DNA from: Emergomyces orientalis
Taxonomy: Eukaryota > Ascomycota > Eurotiomycetes > Onygenales > Ajellomycetaceae
DNA: 64,000 nucleotides
Assembly (NCBI GenBank): GCA_002110485.1
Contig: MOWL01000067.1
Span: 3,844,001-3,908,000, forward strand
Direction: 5' to 3'
The notes below the pieces were generated by a model. It was not told where the DNA came from. It saw only the letters and a program-made list of their open reading frames with translations, and did not search any database. The position numbers were made by a program, and so were the translations under genes. Shown in pieces: positions 34,550 to 46,970 of the stretch. Numbering within the stretch: position 1 is the stretch's first letter; each line of letters starts with the position of its first letter.

Positions 34550-35891
34550 TCACAACCTCGACTTCCCCTCCGCAGCCCTGAGTGCTGTACTATCAACCCT
34601 CCTCCCCTCATCGTCCTGCTCCGCAACTTCCAACACGGGAAATTTGGCGGGCATAATTCGTCTCGGGTTCGAACTTGGCACGACGTTATATTTAGAAAAA
34701 TCCGATACGTTGCAGTATTCTCGTAGGAAATCTTCGTCTAGAGTCAGGAGGCCGTTTACGGCAGGCGCAGGAGCGTGGAGTATCGCCAGAATGGCGGCAG
34801 AGAATATCGTCTTTGGTTATTTTGTTTTAGTGGGGGGTGTGGGAATTAGTTCCTATTGCTTTCTTTTTGGGGGTTCATAGGGAAGATATCAAGAGTGTCT
34901 TACGGGTTTTCGTAAATCATTTGCGAGTGAGGGTTCTTTGTCTGTGGATCTTTTTGTTGCAGCAGATTCGATAGACTAGTTTTTGGGTTAGTGTTTAGGT
35001 CCCAGGCCAGCGCATTTCGAGATTCCCGAACGAGAGCAAAGAGTAGAAGTAGGAAATAGCAAAAAGGCTGGATAGCGCTGGCTGATGCCGCGAACATACC
35101 ACAGCAGGCCATATGCTAGTGATGGCCATATCCTTGCGTCCCTGACGGACAAAATCCATTGCCAACCCCTTCGTTAAAACACTCATTGCGACCTTGCCTA
35201 AACAGATATAATAAAATCCATCCGTTAATACCAAATTGATTCAATGCATAAAATAAACTTACCCATAGCATACGCCGTTTTCCCTCTGAAAAACCTCGAA
35301 TAAATCGGAGGCGACACAACAACAATTCTGCCCTTCCACCCATTCTTCCCAAAATAAGGCAATGCGGCCTGCACGCTCGCATACAGTCCCTCTGGGTTAA
35401 CTTGCTGCATCAATTTGAACCGTTTAACGGCCGTATTCTCAACGGGTGACCACCATATCGCCCCGGAGTTGTAAACCAAAACATCCAATTTACCGTATGT
35501 CTCAACGGTCTCCTGGACGAGACGGTTAATGGCGTCGACATCTCTGGTGTCCACTGCAAGTGCGATGGCGTCACCGCCCGCTTCCCGGATCTCCCGTTCT
35601 ACCGTGTTGATGGTTGATTGCGTGGAGTTAGGGTCAGGCGGGAAAGGGGTGGTTTTGCTGGCGTCTGATATTGTTTTGGCAGATACGACCACTGTTTGGT
35701 GGTTTAGTTAGTAAGTCGGGTGTTTGATAATGGGTATGATATATCTAAATATTATTTTTCTTGTCAATATCGACTCGGGGAACAGAGCTGTACGAACCGG
35801 CATAGCCGTCCTTTGCCAGATCTATAGCGATTTGCCGTCCAATTCCGCGAGAGGCTCCAATCACCAATGCTACTGGTTTGGTAGTCGTCAT
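34550..35891 (-). CDS. Short-chain dehydrogenase/reductase, HSDL2-like
   Basis: Five exons, 35891..35798, 35691..35263, 35197..35100, 34975..34904 and 34810..34550; introns of 106, 65, 124 and 93 nt; 317 aa. It has a classic SDR fold: cofactor loop GASRGIG (residues 12-18), then VVVSAKT and DVRD-like DTRD, then NSGAI in place of NNAG. The catalytic Ser is in VVVSPP and the catalytic pair in YAMGK (YxxxK), which the second intron splits before the Lys. The long insert after VVSAKT (TPFPPDPNSTQSTINTVERE) and the IWPAV segment match the HSDL2 subgroup, often peroxisomal or mitochondrial. No C-terminal SCP2 domain is present. Substrate unknown; NADP(H) preference is only suggested by the Lys after the second strand. 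Confidence 0.88.
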
Positions 35892-36482
35892 ATTTGTAAA
35901 ATATTAATAAAATAGTACTTTATCAGGTGTAGAATTATTAAAATGCGACGAGTAAGGCGGGACGAGATGTATGATAAATGCGGACAGAAGAGGCGAGAAT
36001 ATCTACGTTTTTCAAGTACGTCAAATGGATAGTTCACGTTTCCTTTGCGCTTGTAATGTCATCTGTACATCAAGTGAGCTGAAGAGGATTTAGAGATATT
36101 ATCAATATCTTAATACCGGTTGTGCCTAGTGTGAATTGCCAGGTGTATAAGAATCTATATCGAGTGACCAGCAAAAATTCCCGCTCCGACCTAGTTCATT
36201 GACTGTTTCGGCCCGGGCAAATCAAAAACACCGAGAGCACTGAACCTCGGCATCTTCCCCATGATTTGATTTGACACTCCAACATGCGAAATATCCTTCA
36301 TGGTTAAATAAAATGATAGCTCTTATGCAGCTACAGATGCAAGATAAATACCTGTGATCCCTCATCCCTTCATTAATTTATATATATATTACCATACAGT
36401 TAATATCTATCTCTCGTGGTTGCAATATTATCAAAGAACAGTTTCATTCGAATCCTCGCAACAGCAAGCTTCGTCTCGCACC
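35892..36482. promoter_or_regulatory. Divergent promoter, SDR (-) and GST-kappa-like (+)
   Basis: 591 bp between two divergent start codons of two redox-type enzymes. AT-rich patches occur on both sides (35900-35940 and 36300-36410, the latter with TATATATAT at 36380). Co-regulation is plausible but untested. Confidence 0.45.
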
Positions 36483-37420
36483 ATGAGCGGAAAGATAGAA
36501 GCATATCTCGACTGCCGTAAGCCCTCTGCTTCTTTATTGGCACGGGGTGCACTCACGCTGACAATGTAATTATAATGATAGCCTCGCCCTACTCTTACTT
36601 CGCTTTCCAGCACCTGCTCAAGAACCGTGAGGTGCTAGCATCGTATGGCATCGAGGTCGAGTACGTATTCTCTATAAGCAATGAGAGGCAATTTGCTTAA
36701 TACTTATTTATTGATTTATCTGTATTTAGCATAATCCCCATCTTCCTAGGAGGAATAAATGCCGGTTCAGGTATGCACAAATCCATTTGTTTTGTTTGCG
36801 ACCATAATGAAACCATTAGCAGCTAACAATATCTCCAAGGCAATACACCTCCCTGGACAAACCCTGTCAAGGCAAAATACGGCCGATATGATCGTCAACG
36901 AGCCTCCAACTATTTCAAAGTCAAAGACATGACTCCTCCCCCTTTCTTTCCTCCCCTCACAGTTCTGGTAACTCATCACACAATCACCTCTCTTATCACA
37001 ACACCCCTTACTAACACCTCCCGCCAGCCCCAACGTGTAGCCAACTATCTAAAAACCAACTACCCCCGTGCCCGTTTCGAGAAAACTTTTCTCCTATACT
37101 GGACCTACATGTTCTACCGGCACATCGACCTTAGCAAGCCTGAAAACATGATCGCCCTACTACGCGAGGAGAAATACACTGACGCGGAAATCAAAACCAT
37201 CATGACAGGCGCACAGAGTCCCAAGGGGAAACTGGCGCTGACGGAGCAGACGAAGGAGGCGTTGGATCGGGGTGCATTTGGGGCGCCGTGGTTTTGGGTG
37301 ACGAATGCGCAGGGGAAGGCAGAACCATTTTTTGGCAGTGATCGGTTTCATTTTATGTGGCAGTTCTTGGGGGTGCCATTTCAGGATGTAGAGATTCTGG
37401 AAAAGGGTGCGAAATTGTGA
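36483..37420 (+). CDS. DsbA-family oxidoreductase, GST kappa / 2-hydroxychromene-2-carboxylate isomerase type
   Basis: Five exons, 36483..36516, 36582..36660, 36730..36770, 36840..36967 and 37028..37420; introns of 65, 69, 69 and 60 nt; 224 aa, normal for the family. Kappa-class enzymes have a thioredoxin fold with a DsbA-like helical insert and conjugate glutathione to electrophiles, in mitochondria or peroxisomes. The active-site segment YLDCPSPYSYFAFQHLL carries the catalytic Ser and is created by joining exons 1 and 2. Other family marks are FLGGINAGSGNTPPW, KAKYGRYDRQRASNYF, DRGAFGAPWFWV with the cis-Pro region, and FFGSDRFHFMWQFLG at the C-terminus. The last four residues KGAKL are not a clear SKL peroxisome signal. 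It is divergent from the SDR gene, suggesting possible joint control. Confidence 0.93.
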
Positions 37421-37757
37421 GGGGTTTTATGTAGATGGCCGAAATTAGGTATATATGTATAAATATAATATACAATGATGGTCGAAAAGACCATTTTACC
37501 AACAGCAATGTATAGTGCCGTGTGTATTCGTTATCACATCAACTTCGTTGTGCTGACATACCTCTTATGGTGGAATTTTGCTAAAAGGGTTTAATTTTTC
37601 ATTCATTTCATTGCTTCGCTGTGCCATCCTCATCTAGAACAACAGAAACTCGTAGCACATCGGGTATACCCCAGCATAGTAACAGCGCTTTTGATACCGT
37701 TAGAGGTCTTCGACACATAAGCATTCATAACTTAAGAAATCCATTATCGTCGAAAAA
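37421..37757. other. Convergent 3' flanks of GST-kappa-like and CSN1 genes
   Basis: 337 bp between two stop codons, AT-rich near 37430-37480. No gene seen. Confidence 0.5.
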
Positions 37758-39565
37758 TCAACCGTTCCCTTTATGCCCCTTCATCCCCTTTCCCAGGGAA
37801 AACTCTTTCCTCATCGCCGCCTCCGCCGCAGCCGCCCTGCCACGCATACCCCCACGCCCGCCATCCGCTTCAACCACAGCAGGAGGAACCTCCAACCCCG
37901 CATGCAAAATATTTATCCGCAGCAGCTGTATATGTGCCGTGTCAACATACTCCTTAGCATTCTGGATCGCAGCCATCTGCACATTTTCCCTCGTATCCGT
38001 CTGCGTTGTGACAAGTACCCCCTTCTCTATGTCAATGCGCGCATCTAGCGTCCCCTTCTGGATCAAATCGAGCAGCTCAGCGATAAACGGCGACTTCATA
38101 TCGATGGCACCGCCGTTGGTTCTGATCGTTGTCGTTTGGTCTGGCGAGAATACCTTAACCATCGCATCGAGCGTCACGCGGCTGTAAGGGATGATGTATT
38201 GCTGCATGGCCTTGGTGCGGATGCGGGAGTAGAGGACTGGAACGTGTTTCTGGAGATGAATGTCGAGGAGGTAGTCGGCACGGTAGGCGTCGAGGATATC
38301 CAAACAGAGGCGGAATTTTGAGGCACAGAAGAAAGAGATTGCACGGCGGATATGCGGTTCCAACTCGAGGAAGTTGCGGAAGGATTTGTTTTCCAGGACA
38401 TGGGTGTGCAGGTCGGCACGATCCATGGAGGCGAGGGCGCAGAGACCACCGTATACCGCGATGTCGTTGGCGGATATTACCGCTTTGTAGTCGTCTACTA
38501 TGCTCGGGTCTGTGGCTAGGAAATTTATCGCCGCTGCGTGGTACGTGGATGACGCGAGCTGGGATAGGCCTAGCGAAGCGAACATTTTGGCTTTGTTTTT
38601 TGCTTCGTCTTCGGGCTTGAATTGCAGATTGCGGAGACGTTGGACGCTAGATTGGACGCCCAGCCAATCACCGCGGTCAATTGCAACGTTGATGTTTTTG
38701 AAAAGCATAGATGCGATGTGGGAAGTGGTTGTGCAGTATTCTCTCATTCGAGAGTAGGCTTTGGAGGCGGATGGGAGATCTCCAATGAGGTGATAATGGT
38801 GGCCCAGATCTTCATTGCCCATCTAAAATAAATAAACAAAAAAAATTGTCTCAGAAGGTGTTGATCTTGGCTATAGCAGGCGACAAGATTCACTCACCCG
38901 AATGCTCTCCTTAATCAAGTTATTTTTATATCCTTTGAGCTCATGCTCCAACCGATCTGTCTCAGCCTTCACTACTTTTGATGTATGATCAACCCATGCA
39001 GTATCCAGCTTAGCTTCTGGATCCTGGGGAGCAATGTGAGCCAAGGCTTCAACGGCTCTGGTATAAGAATCCACATCCTTCCCACTTTTCGCCTCTGCAA
39101 CTGCCATCTTCAAAGCCTCAACTGATAGAACCGTCGAGCAGGTTCCGATCAGATAGAGTCTAGCAAGCTTCGTTCTCCCTGTAGGTACAACAGAACTCAG
39201 CAAAAAACACACCAAAATATCCCAGATCACAGGACAAACATACCCGTATAATTGCTAATATATGACTCAAGATCAAATTTTGGCGGTTCTGGCACAAGAA
39301 TCCGTTTAGCCACCAATTCATCGATCCACTATCATCTCAAAACGCAAAACCTCCAAATGAATCTGCGCCCACCATCGCTCACTCATCCCTATACAACGTC
39401 TCCAACAAACCAGGAAAACAACATACCGTCGATCCTAACACCTTTCCTCCTACCACCCTTCTCACCACCATTACCGTTTCCACTACCACTACCATTCCCA
39501 AGTCCAATACTCATCTCCACATCCGCACCTGCTGCATACAGGGCCGGACTAGCAAATGGGTCCAT
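37758..39565 (-). CDS. COP9 signalosome complex subunit 1 (CSN1)
   Basis: Four exons, 39565..39440, 39328..39244, 39178..38898 and 38822..37758; 518 aa. CSN removes NEDD8 from cullins and so controls SCF-type ubiquitin ligases; in Aspergillus it governs development and light response. Family sequence is strong: PKFDLESYISNYTGRTKLAR, then LKGYKNNLIKESIRMGNEDL, then SYLQ-type helical TPR repeats (HHYHLIGDLPSASKAYSRMR). The C-terminal PCI domain runs over about residues 300-460 (ELEPHIRRAISFFCASKF, YSRVTLDAMVKVFS) with a basic tail. The first exon (MDPFASPALYAAGADVEMS, then a Gly/Asn run) is supported by start context. Its join is the weak point: only a GTTAGG donor at 39439 keeps frame, while the better-looking GTATGT at 39426 does not. 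So residues about 38-48 may be wrong. Confidence 0.9.
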
Positions 39566-41301
39566 ATAGCCGCAAACGGACGCGAAAGAAAAAGAAAAGT
39601 AAAATAAAGAGGAGGGGAGGGAGGGATCGTCGACAAACTAAATGAATACCAGGCAAGACGGCTTTTTAACCCAGCAGGCTAGAATTAAGAATCCGGGGCA
39701 AGCAAATGCACAGGTGTGTCGTGTATGTTGTTTCAGTAGAATGATGGCTGGACCTGATATCTCCCCCTGCGTGATCTCTCGAATAACCCCCGGGGTTTGA
39801 AAGTCCGCGTGGCGCCCCAGTTGGATATAAGCTGAGTTTTGTTCGCCCAATGCAAAATTATCGAGCGGATGGTTTGATCTGCTTTTTGATCTCTGTAAGC
39901 CCACCCTCCGCTTTTCCTAGCTTTCCCAGCTATCTCCCCTAGGTGCCTATAGGTAAGCCCAGCGTTCTATTTACTTTTGGGGTTCCGCGCCCGCTCTGAA
40001 AGCAGCCAAAGTTTCTTATTCGTTTCGGCTCGTTAGATGTCGTTTTGCCAGGTCTCAATGACAGAGAACAGGTAACCCTTTTTTTCTTCGGTATTCGTTA
40101 TATTGGTCAGAGAATTGGGGCGATAAATAATGCAAGCAAACGGTGGGGTTGTTTACAGCTGTAGGCCCTATTTGCAGGCAACAGTTTCGAGGTTAGTTAT
40201 AAGTTCAATAAGTCTACAAGTATGACGCATCTGGGGGTACTCACAGACTCGCGGGGACAGGAAGAGTAAAATAAGGGTGCAGTCAATTGCACAAGAGGTG
40301 ATCAAACTGTCCCCGTTGGATGTACTTTGTCTCTCGTCAAATGCGGTTGCGGGGAGTTGTGCCTGGGCAGGATGGTCAAGGTTATCGCGGTTATCGTTGA
40401 ATCACGTGGTGTTCACCTCCCTTATGTAATTAAGCAGGAGCTGAGGGAAAAGGGGGGAAACTTCCCTTTGCAGGTGCGTTGTGCTTTTATCGAAACAAAT
40501 GATTTATCAAACCACCACATATTAAACCGGACTCTTATAGAATTATGTTAATGGATAGCATGCGTAAAATTTATATAGGTATCTAAGCCCAACTGACCCC
40601 AATAAAAACGCAAGAGTAGCCTAGGAGGATAGGATGATACACCTTAGAGAATTCGTCACAAGACTTTGGTTTCTTGGGATCGAGGAATACGGGATAGATG
40701 TATGTCCTTAGAAAAAACAAGCGGGAAATGGTATAAATGAAAATAAGAACTAAAAAAATAAATAGAATAAAACAGAATAAACGACGAAATAGATCAGTAG
40801 CACCCCCTGTGCTAAGTATTCCCCTTGAAGAGAAAAAAACCAACCCCCGTCCCCCCCAGCCGTTCCGTCCATGCAGCATAATGAGACATGATAGGGAAAA
40901 TGGGATGAGAAAGAGTAAATAAGTATATAGTTCACTAAAATTTGATATCTCACGAAAAATAAGACGTGGCCCAGAAAGAAGAAGAAAAGAGGAGAATGGA
41001 GATGGACCAAAGATGGCCAAAAATATAAATATAAACAAAAGGGGACAAGAAAATCAAAACAAACACACGCAATAACATGTGTAAAACTAAAGAAGAAAAA
41101 AATAAAGCCCAATATCCTTCATGCCATGTGACCAAAACCCATCTATCACAAACAAACGAAAATAAAAATGGAAAAAGAAAACTAAAAATATATATGGATA
41201 TATTAATAAAATGAGCCAAGAGCAACTGAGCAACTGGATTGCAAAACCCATTTATCCACCCACCCCAGGTGAGCGGAAAGCAAAATCACGCCCACACTCA
41301 C
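39566..41301. other. Intergenic between CSN1 and the zinc-finger gene
   Basis: About 1.7 kb. It contains a CCTAGG-type imperfect inverted repeat (39937-39956). A strongly A-rich stretch (40730-41210) probably forms the 3' flank of the zinc-finger gene. Open frames are low in complexity (Phe/Leu/Ser from A/T runs). No gene supported. Confidence 0.5.
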
Positions 41302-44209
41302 TCACGCCATCAACTCATCAATATTCACCTCATCAACCAGCCCACCCTCCGGCATATGCCTCAACAACGGCACCGCTGCAGGGCCCATCAGCCCAACGCC
41401 CGCACCACCCATACCACACTCCCCATCCCAGGGGCCTCTCTCCTCCTCCGTAGCCCCATGCACCGCTTCCGCCCGTTTAAGCGTCTCCACATCCAAATCC
41501 GTAACATAGGCGTCACGCCCAGGCGTCAACGACGTGTTATCACCGCCGTCATTCGCGCCGCCAAGTAACTTCAGCCGCACTTCAAATTCGTTATCGAGCA
41601 TCATCTCATCTTTCCAGAGGCGGCGTTGGCCGTCGTAGAGGCAAAGAACGCGCTTTTTCATTTTCATTTTGTTTGTTGGGCAGCCCCAGGATTGGGGGTA
41701 GTTGTTGCGGTTGTTTCGGCGGCGGGAGGCGGTTGGGCGGGGTTTTGTTATGCCTGAAGTTGTGATGGTGGAGGAAGGGGGTTTCGAGAGAGTGTTTGAG
41801 GAAGTGGAAGGGCTGCTGTTGGTGTTTGCGTGGGTGGTAGATGGGACGGATGGTTTTAAAGAGCCCTTACCGGCGGAGGGGTTTTTGGTGTTCATGTTGT
41901 TATTATTAGTGTTGTTGTTTGAAGGGTCGTTAGAGTCATTGTTATCGTCATCATGATCGTCCGTTTGGTTATTGTTCGTTATCACATCGTTCGCCGTGTC
42001 GACAAGCATGTGTTTCTCCATAGTTTGTCGCACTGCATCGTCAGAAGCCACCTCCGTCAATCGCTTGAGGTTGATGGCTTCGCTAGGCTCTTCCTGCTGG
42101 ACGACACGCAGGACACAGTCATCCAAATGCTCATAGAATTCCTGCGCGTTGCTGAACATGGAGGAACACGTCGAGCATTTGCCTGTCGCATCATGACAGT
42201 ACGTTGCAGCCTTTCGGTTTGACGTGGGAGGCGTCTTCTTGCGGCTATTGGGTGCAGTTTGCTCCACGCCATGCACAGAAGTCAGATGTCGCTTGAACAC
42301 ATCTGCGCGGTTAAAGCTCTTCTCTGCAGCAGAGCCGGAACCGGGGCAGAAACCGCACACCATTGTCCCTTTGTAATGTGTTAATGTGTGTCTATTCTTA
42401 TCGTATTTGCGACTAAATCCCTTCAGATGGTATTCGCATGTTACGATCGGACATTTTTCTGGTCGCTCTGATTGATGGGTAAGCATATGTGCCTTCAAGT
42501 CTTTGAATACCCGCCCACAATCAGGGTGGGGGCAGCGACCCTTCTCCTTTCCCTTTTCTTCGTAGTCGACGCTACCCGCCAGGGGACTGTGTTGCGACCG
42601 GCGCGAGATTTCAGAGGATATGGACGATCTCCTTCCAGCGAAGGAGAGCGGCCGAGGGGGAAATCCGGATTGCGTAAGATATGGGGATGGGAGAGCGGAT
42701 TGGGGGTGTTGTGGATGATGTGGTGTTTGGGATTGGGGTAAAGGTGATGCGGCAGGGGATGCTGAGTTAAAGATAGGTGATCGTGTAAAGGCATAGTGGA
42801 CTTCCTCTGCGTATGATACCGTTGGTGGTGGGTAACTGCTTTGTTGTGGCATTGGTTGTATCAAAGATGGATCTATTCAAGCCAAGCGAAAAATTAGCCA
42901 CGATCGCACTTACAAGAGAAGCTCGAAATATCTCAAATATGCAAAATAAATGCAAACGAAACAAAAACAAAAAACACGAAATGTATAACCATCACAGCGT
43001 TGGGTATCATAAGGAAATAAAAAAGAAATCAAAACAACAACACTAAAATAAATTTAAAAAACATGCAAAGTAGGCACAGCGCGGGGTATCAAGTAGGAAA
43101 TCAAAAAACCAACAAGATGACTCGAGCGGCGGCACAAAATTTCCGCTGCTCTGTTTAAAGAAAGAGTTTTCAAATGGCTCTCTATGCCTAGTGCTTGGGG
43201 CCTTAGGGCTTCTTTTTGGAGAATGCATGTTGTCTCGATGTTTCTCTCTGGCCTCTGCATTTGACATCTTCCTCGCTCTAAAGGTGGTCATGCCCGAGTC
43301 TTGGGTCATAGACCGCTTTCTGCTGGGCATCTCTGGTGAATACATGGCTGGAGAATCGCCACTCAGCGATCGTGCTATCGGGGAGCCCAGCGCACTCCCT
43401 TGTCTGCTGCTTCCGCTGCATGAATACTTGCGCGATAATCTTCCTCCTGCCAGAGGGGCGGTACTTGAGGGAGGAGACATGGATTGCATTGGTTGATTTT
43501 TGCTAGCCATAGCTGCAACATCTGAGTGTTGCCATGGAAAACGAGGAGAGGAAATTGCACCAAGGTGGCCATCTACTACTGGAGAAGATGCGGATGCAGA
43601 TACAGAAGAGTTTTTTACATGCTGAGTATTTTGTATAGGCAATTTGGGCACCTGCGAAGGATGGACAGAAGAAAAAATATTTTGGCACTCACCCACAAAG
43701 CTATCTGGGAGCTTTTCATGTGCAAACATCATCTCAGCGTCCATTCCGGCACTGACGTATTCCTGCGGGTAGCCATCGCTACCCACGGTGGCAGGTCCTA
43801 GTCCTGAAGAACTGTTCATGTCGATCCAGCTATCCTGATATGGAGAACCGATGGTGGACGATGAGGTGCTTGGTAATGAAGGGCCAGATGCGGATGAGCT
43901 TGTAGACGCACTGAGCTCGGACGATTGTGCGGTAGCTATGGAGGGAGAAGCGGAAGGTTGATGTGCATAGGAATCGTATTTTTGGTTGTGGTGGTGGTTG
44001 TTGTTATTGTTGTAGAGGTGATGGGGAGCTTCAACCAAGAACGAGGGAGTTTCTATGAAAGAAATCGGGCCAACGGGGAACTGGTTGTACGAACCAAGAT
44101 GGTTGTAGCCGTCGACATTCAGCGACCCAAAAGGATCATGCATTGAGGGATCCATGGAGAGTTGCTGAAGATAGGATTGCTCGTGACGAGAACGCTCCAG
44201 CGCTAGCAT
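41302..44209 (-). CDS. C2H2 zinc-finger transcription factor
   Basis: Two exons, 44209..43114 and 42872..41302, with a 241-nt intron; 888 aa. The join gives ...PPLESS-Y-PSLIQP and keeps frame. The donor GTTGGT is weak, so the intron edge is less sure than in other genes. Residues 1-360 are disordered and Ser/Pro/Asn/His-rich (MLALERSRHEQSYLQQLSMD; poly-Asn/His), with a conserved-looking basic patch RKRSMTQDSGMTTFRARKMS. About residues 477-565 hold three adjacent fingers: CPHPDCGRVFKDLKAHMLTH, CPIVTCEYHLKGFSRKYDKN with RHTLTH, and CGFCPG..FNRADVFKRHLTSVH. A degenerate C-x2-C finger follows (CSTCSSMFSNAQEFYEHLDD, then C). The C-terminus is Asn/Asp/Ser-rich and acidic. It is a nuclear regulator with unknown targets. 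The alternative is two separate genes, but the halves match one family layout. Confidence 0.78.
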
Positions 44210-46970
44210 TGTCGGGCCGTGGGAAAGGAAAAGGCGGAACCACACAACCAGATAGAAAAGGTGTAGAAAGGGGAAAAAACAAAATAACTGGGAACAGAGT
44301 TTTTTTCTGGCGTCGTTTCTTGAGCAGATCAAATTGTTTATCAGAAGAATTACGGAACGGGAGCCAATGTCAGCGCAGCATCAGGCGAATAGGTTTTGAC
44401 TATTTTATATAAAGCGAGTCAGCTGACTAGGACCGGTTCATATCCGAATTGGATCTGAAGCAGAAAAAGAAATCAAAATATTGGAAAGGAAAAAGAAAAG
44501 AAACGCGATTATGAACCGCAAATCACCGTACCAGTCAGAAGGATGATTAAAGTCTCTTTTCCCCAAATAATGATAAAATCTTCAGCTTCAGAACAACGGA
44601 AGCCCTTTGGTCCTTGCGTGGTGGTGGTTATGTTCGCAGCTGCGCCAAGCATAAAACCACGGAAAGGGGGGTACAACGGGACGGTCCGGTATGGTTAAAA
44701 TAGGGCGAGACAGTTGGGAGAAGGAGAACCAGTCTTCTTGTTCATACAAAAAAAAAGGGGTGTTCGTGAGCGGGATTGCCCCTGGAGAGCTGAGAAGAAA
44801 AAATGGCTGGAGGAAACCGAGTAAACACGAGCACTGGCAAAGGAGTGGACTAGGATAACGGATGCAGCCTGGACTAGAGATTTGGTGGGCGTGCTGGGAC
44901 TGGGAGGACACAGCCAATGAGATGGCAGAATCGCGGTATGGACAGAGCAAGCCAGACAAAGATAGAGGAGCAAACAAATAGACAGAGACAGACAGATGGA
45001 GAGTGTGGCTGTTGTTTTGTTGTTCGATTTTCTCTCTCTCTCTGTGCAATAATGGCTATTGTTTGGTCTGACCTGATCGAGTTGATCGAGTTCGAGAAGA
45101 TCGCGGTGGCAAATGGCGGGGAAGGCGAGCTCTATTTATTTTTGGGTACGGAGGGTGTTTTTTTTAATTTTATATATATTTTTTCTTTTTTTCTTTTCCG
45201 TTTCCCTCTTGACGTTCTTTTGCTTTTAGTGGTAAGTTGAGGGCAGAAGGGAGAGATCCATCAGCACAAACATGAGGGACAGGAGTATGGTATCAGGAAG
45301 GAGAAGATAAAAGGGAGAGGAAGGAAGAAAAGAAAACATCGGAGTATTAATAAGAACAGCGACAACGAGCAGTCGAAAAAAAAACGAGGACGACGAAAGG
45401 GTGGATGGGGGATAGTTTTATAAAGCCAGACCGCAGAGCCGAGAGGAAGCGGCAGCATTTTGATAAATGGATCTGATTTGTTTGCCCTACAGGGAGAGGA
45501 ACAAAAGTCAGCGAGGCGCAACAACAATCCACTGCCCACGCTATGCCGCAGCAGTCATAGGCTGGCCACTACGACCCTCCACCACTCTCCACCACCCTAC
45601 TGGACTAGCTACCTGGCGAAGTTAGTGACATTCTGCTCCTTTCATCTGTATCGGCAGTGCGCAGCCACGCTAAGACCCGGGCTGGGATATGCTCGCTGGG
45701 CCGCGGCAGTGGATACCGTGGTGGTTTGGTGTGGTATGGCGCTGTGCCCGTGTTCTGTGTCTGTGGTGTGGATGCTGGATGCTGGTACTTTACTAGCGCG
45801 GGCTCAGTCCTGGTTAGGCCTTCAGAGTTACATACAAAACATCATACGTACTGAACTAATGAGAACTGCAAAAAAAAGTATATGTTCCTGGAAACGCAAA
45901 AATCAAATACGGTACGGCGAGACCCTCCCATTGGGATGTCCGTCCCCAAAGGCACTCGAGGCATATGGGCCCGAGTTCCAAAGGTTGGGTTTAGGGCTTA
46001 CCTTTTTCCTTTTTCTTTGTAACCTGCTTGTTCATGCTTAAAGATGATTATTCCTCAGTTGTTGTTCGAGCGACCTACCAGTTATTTATGTTTTCGCCTT
46101 GTTATTTCTCTGAAGATAGAAAAGGTCCCGAAAAGGAAGTTGTAAATGAGCTGAATCTTACATTTTTATCTCTTTTGAGCTATCATGGATGAGGGATCAT
46201 GATTCTTCTGGGATCTAAACTCTACACTCAAACCTGCCATTGCTCCGCCAAACTACAATTTACTGTTGACAAATATTCCTTGCAAGGTAGGAAAGGCAGG
46301 GCAGTACAGTGCAATAGGTGCAGTACATACACGTACGGAATACAGGCCGGCCATATGGGGGCCAGCAAGGCATGGGACCGCACGTCGCTTCCACTGGTCC
46401 CCTGTAGGGGTAACCGATGCAGGGTTAAGAAGGCAGAAGAAGCAAAACAAAGGCATGGTCTTCAATTTCCCCTTGTTGATTACTCAAAAACCATTCAGTA
46501 GAGTACGGACATGCAAATAATGGCATGTAATAAACCCCCTCTTGCATATGCACGCATCCCAATCCCATCATCCATGATTCATCGTGACTTGATCCGATCC
46601 GCCTCTTCACCGTTCTTCATCATAGGGCAGAATCCAACTTCGACCACCCGATGCGCCCATTGTTGCGGTATGCAAACTTCATGTGACGCATCGCACATTT
46701 TCAATTGTTAATCCATTTTTGTATAATGATCTATCCGCGTAAGGCTGAAACTGCACCCCGGACTTATTGAGGACAAAGTTCATATCTGTAACTTCCCACA
46801 GACCCTTTTTTTCTTTTTGCGACTCCCCTTCGCTTCCCAGCCCTACGCCGCTGTGCTATGCTACTGCGCAATAGAGGAGGACGGCGGCGAGGGAAACACC
46901 AGCCTTAATCGACATGCGTTGTTTGAGTTCATTATTGTCCGATGCTTATAATGGATATTATTACTTCCCC
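44210..46970. other. Upstream region of the zinc-finger gene
   Basis: Contains TATATAAA at 44403-44410 (about 195 nt upstream of the ATG), pyrimidine/purine-rich stretches, and a CT repeat (45029-45042). The only sizeable frames (44588-45049 and 45460-46041) have no family, and the latter lacks an early ATG. It may carry a long 5' leader and upstream control elements, as is common for fungal developmental regulators. No other gene seen. Confidence 0.4.

Noticed and set aside
45460..46041. 193-codon plus-strand open frame
   Set aside because: No ATG for the first half, Cys/Trp-rich random-looking sequence and no family.
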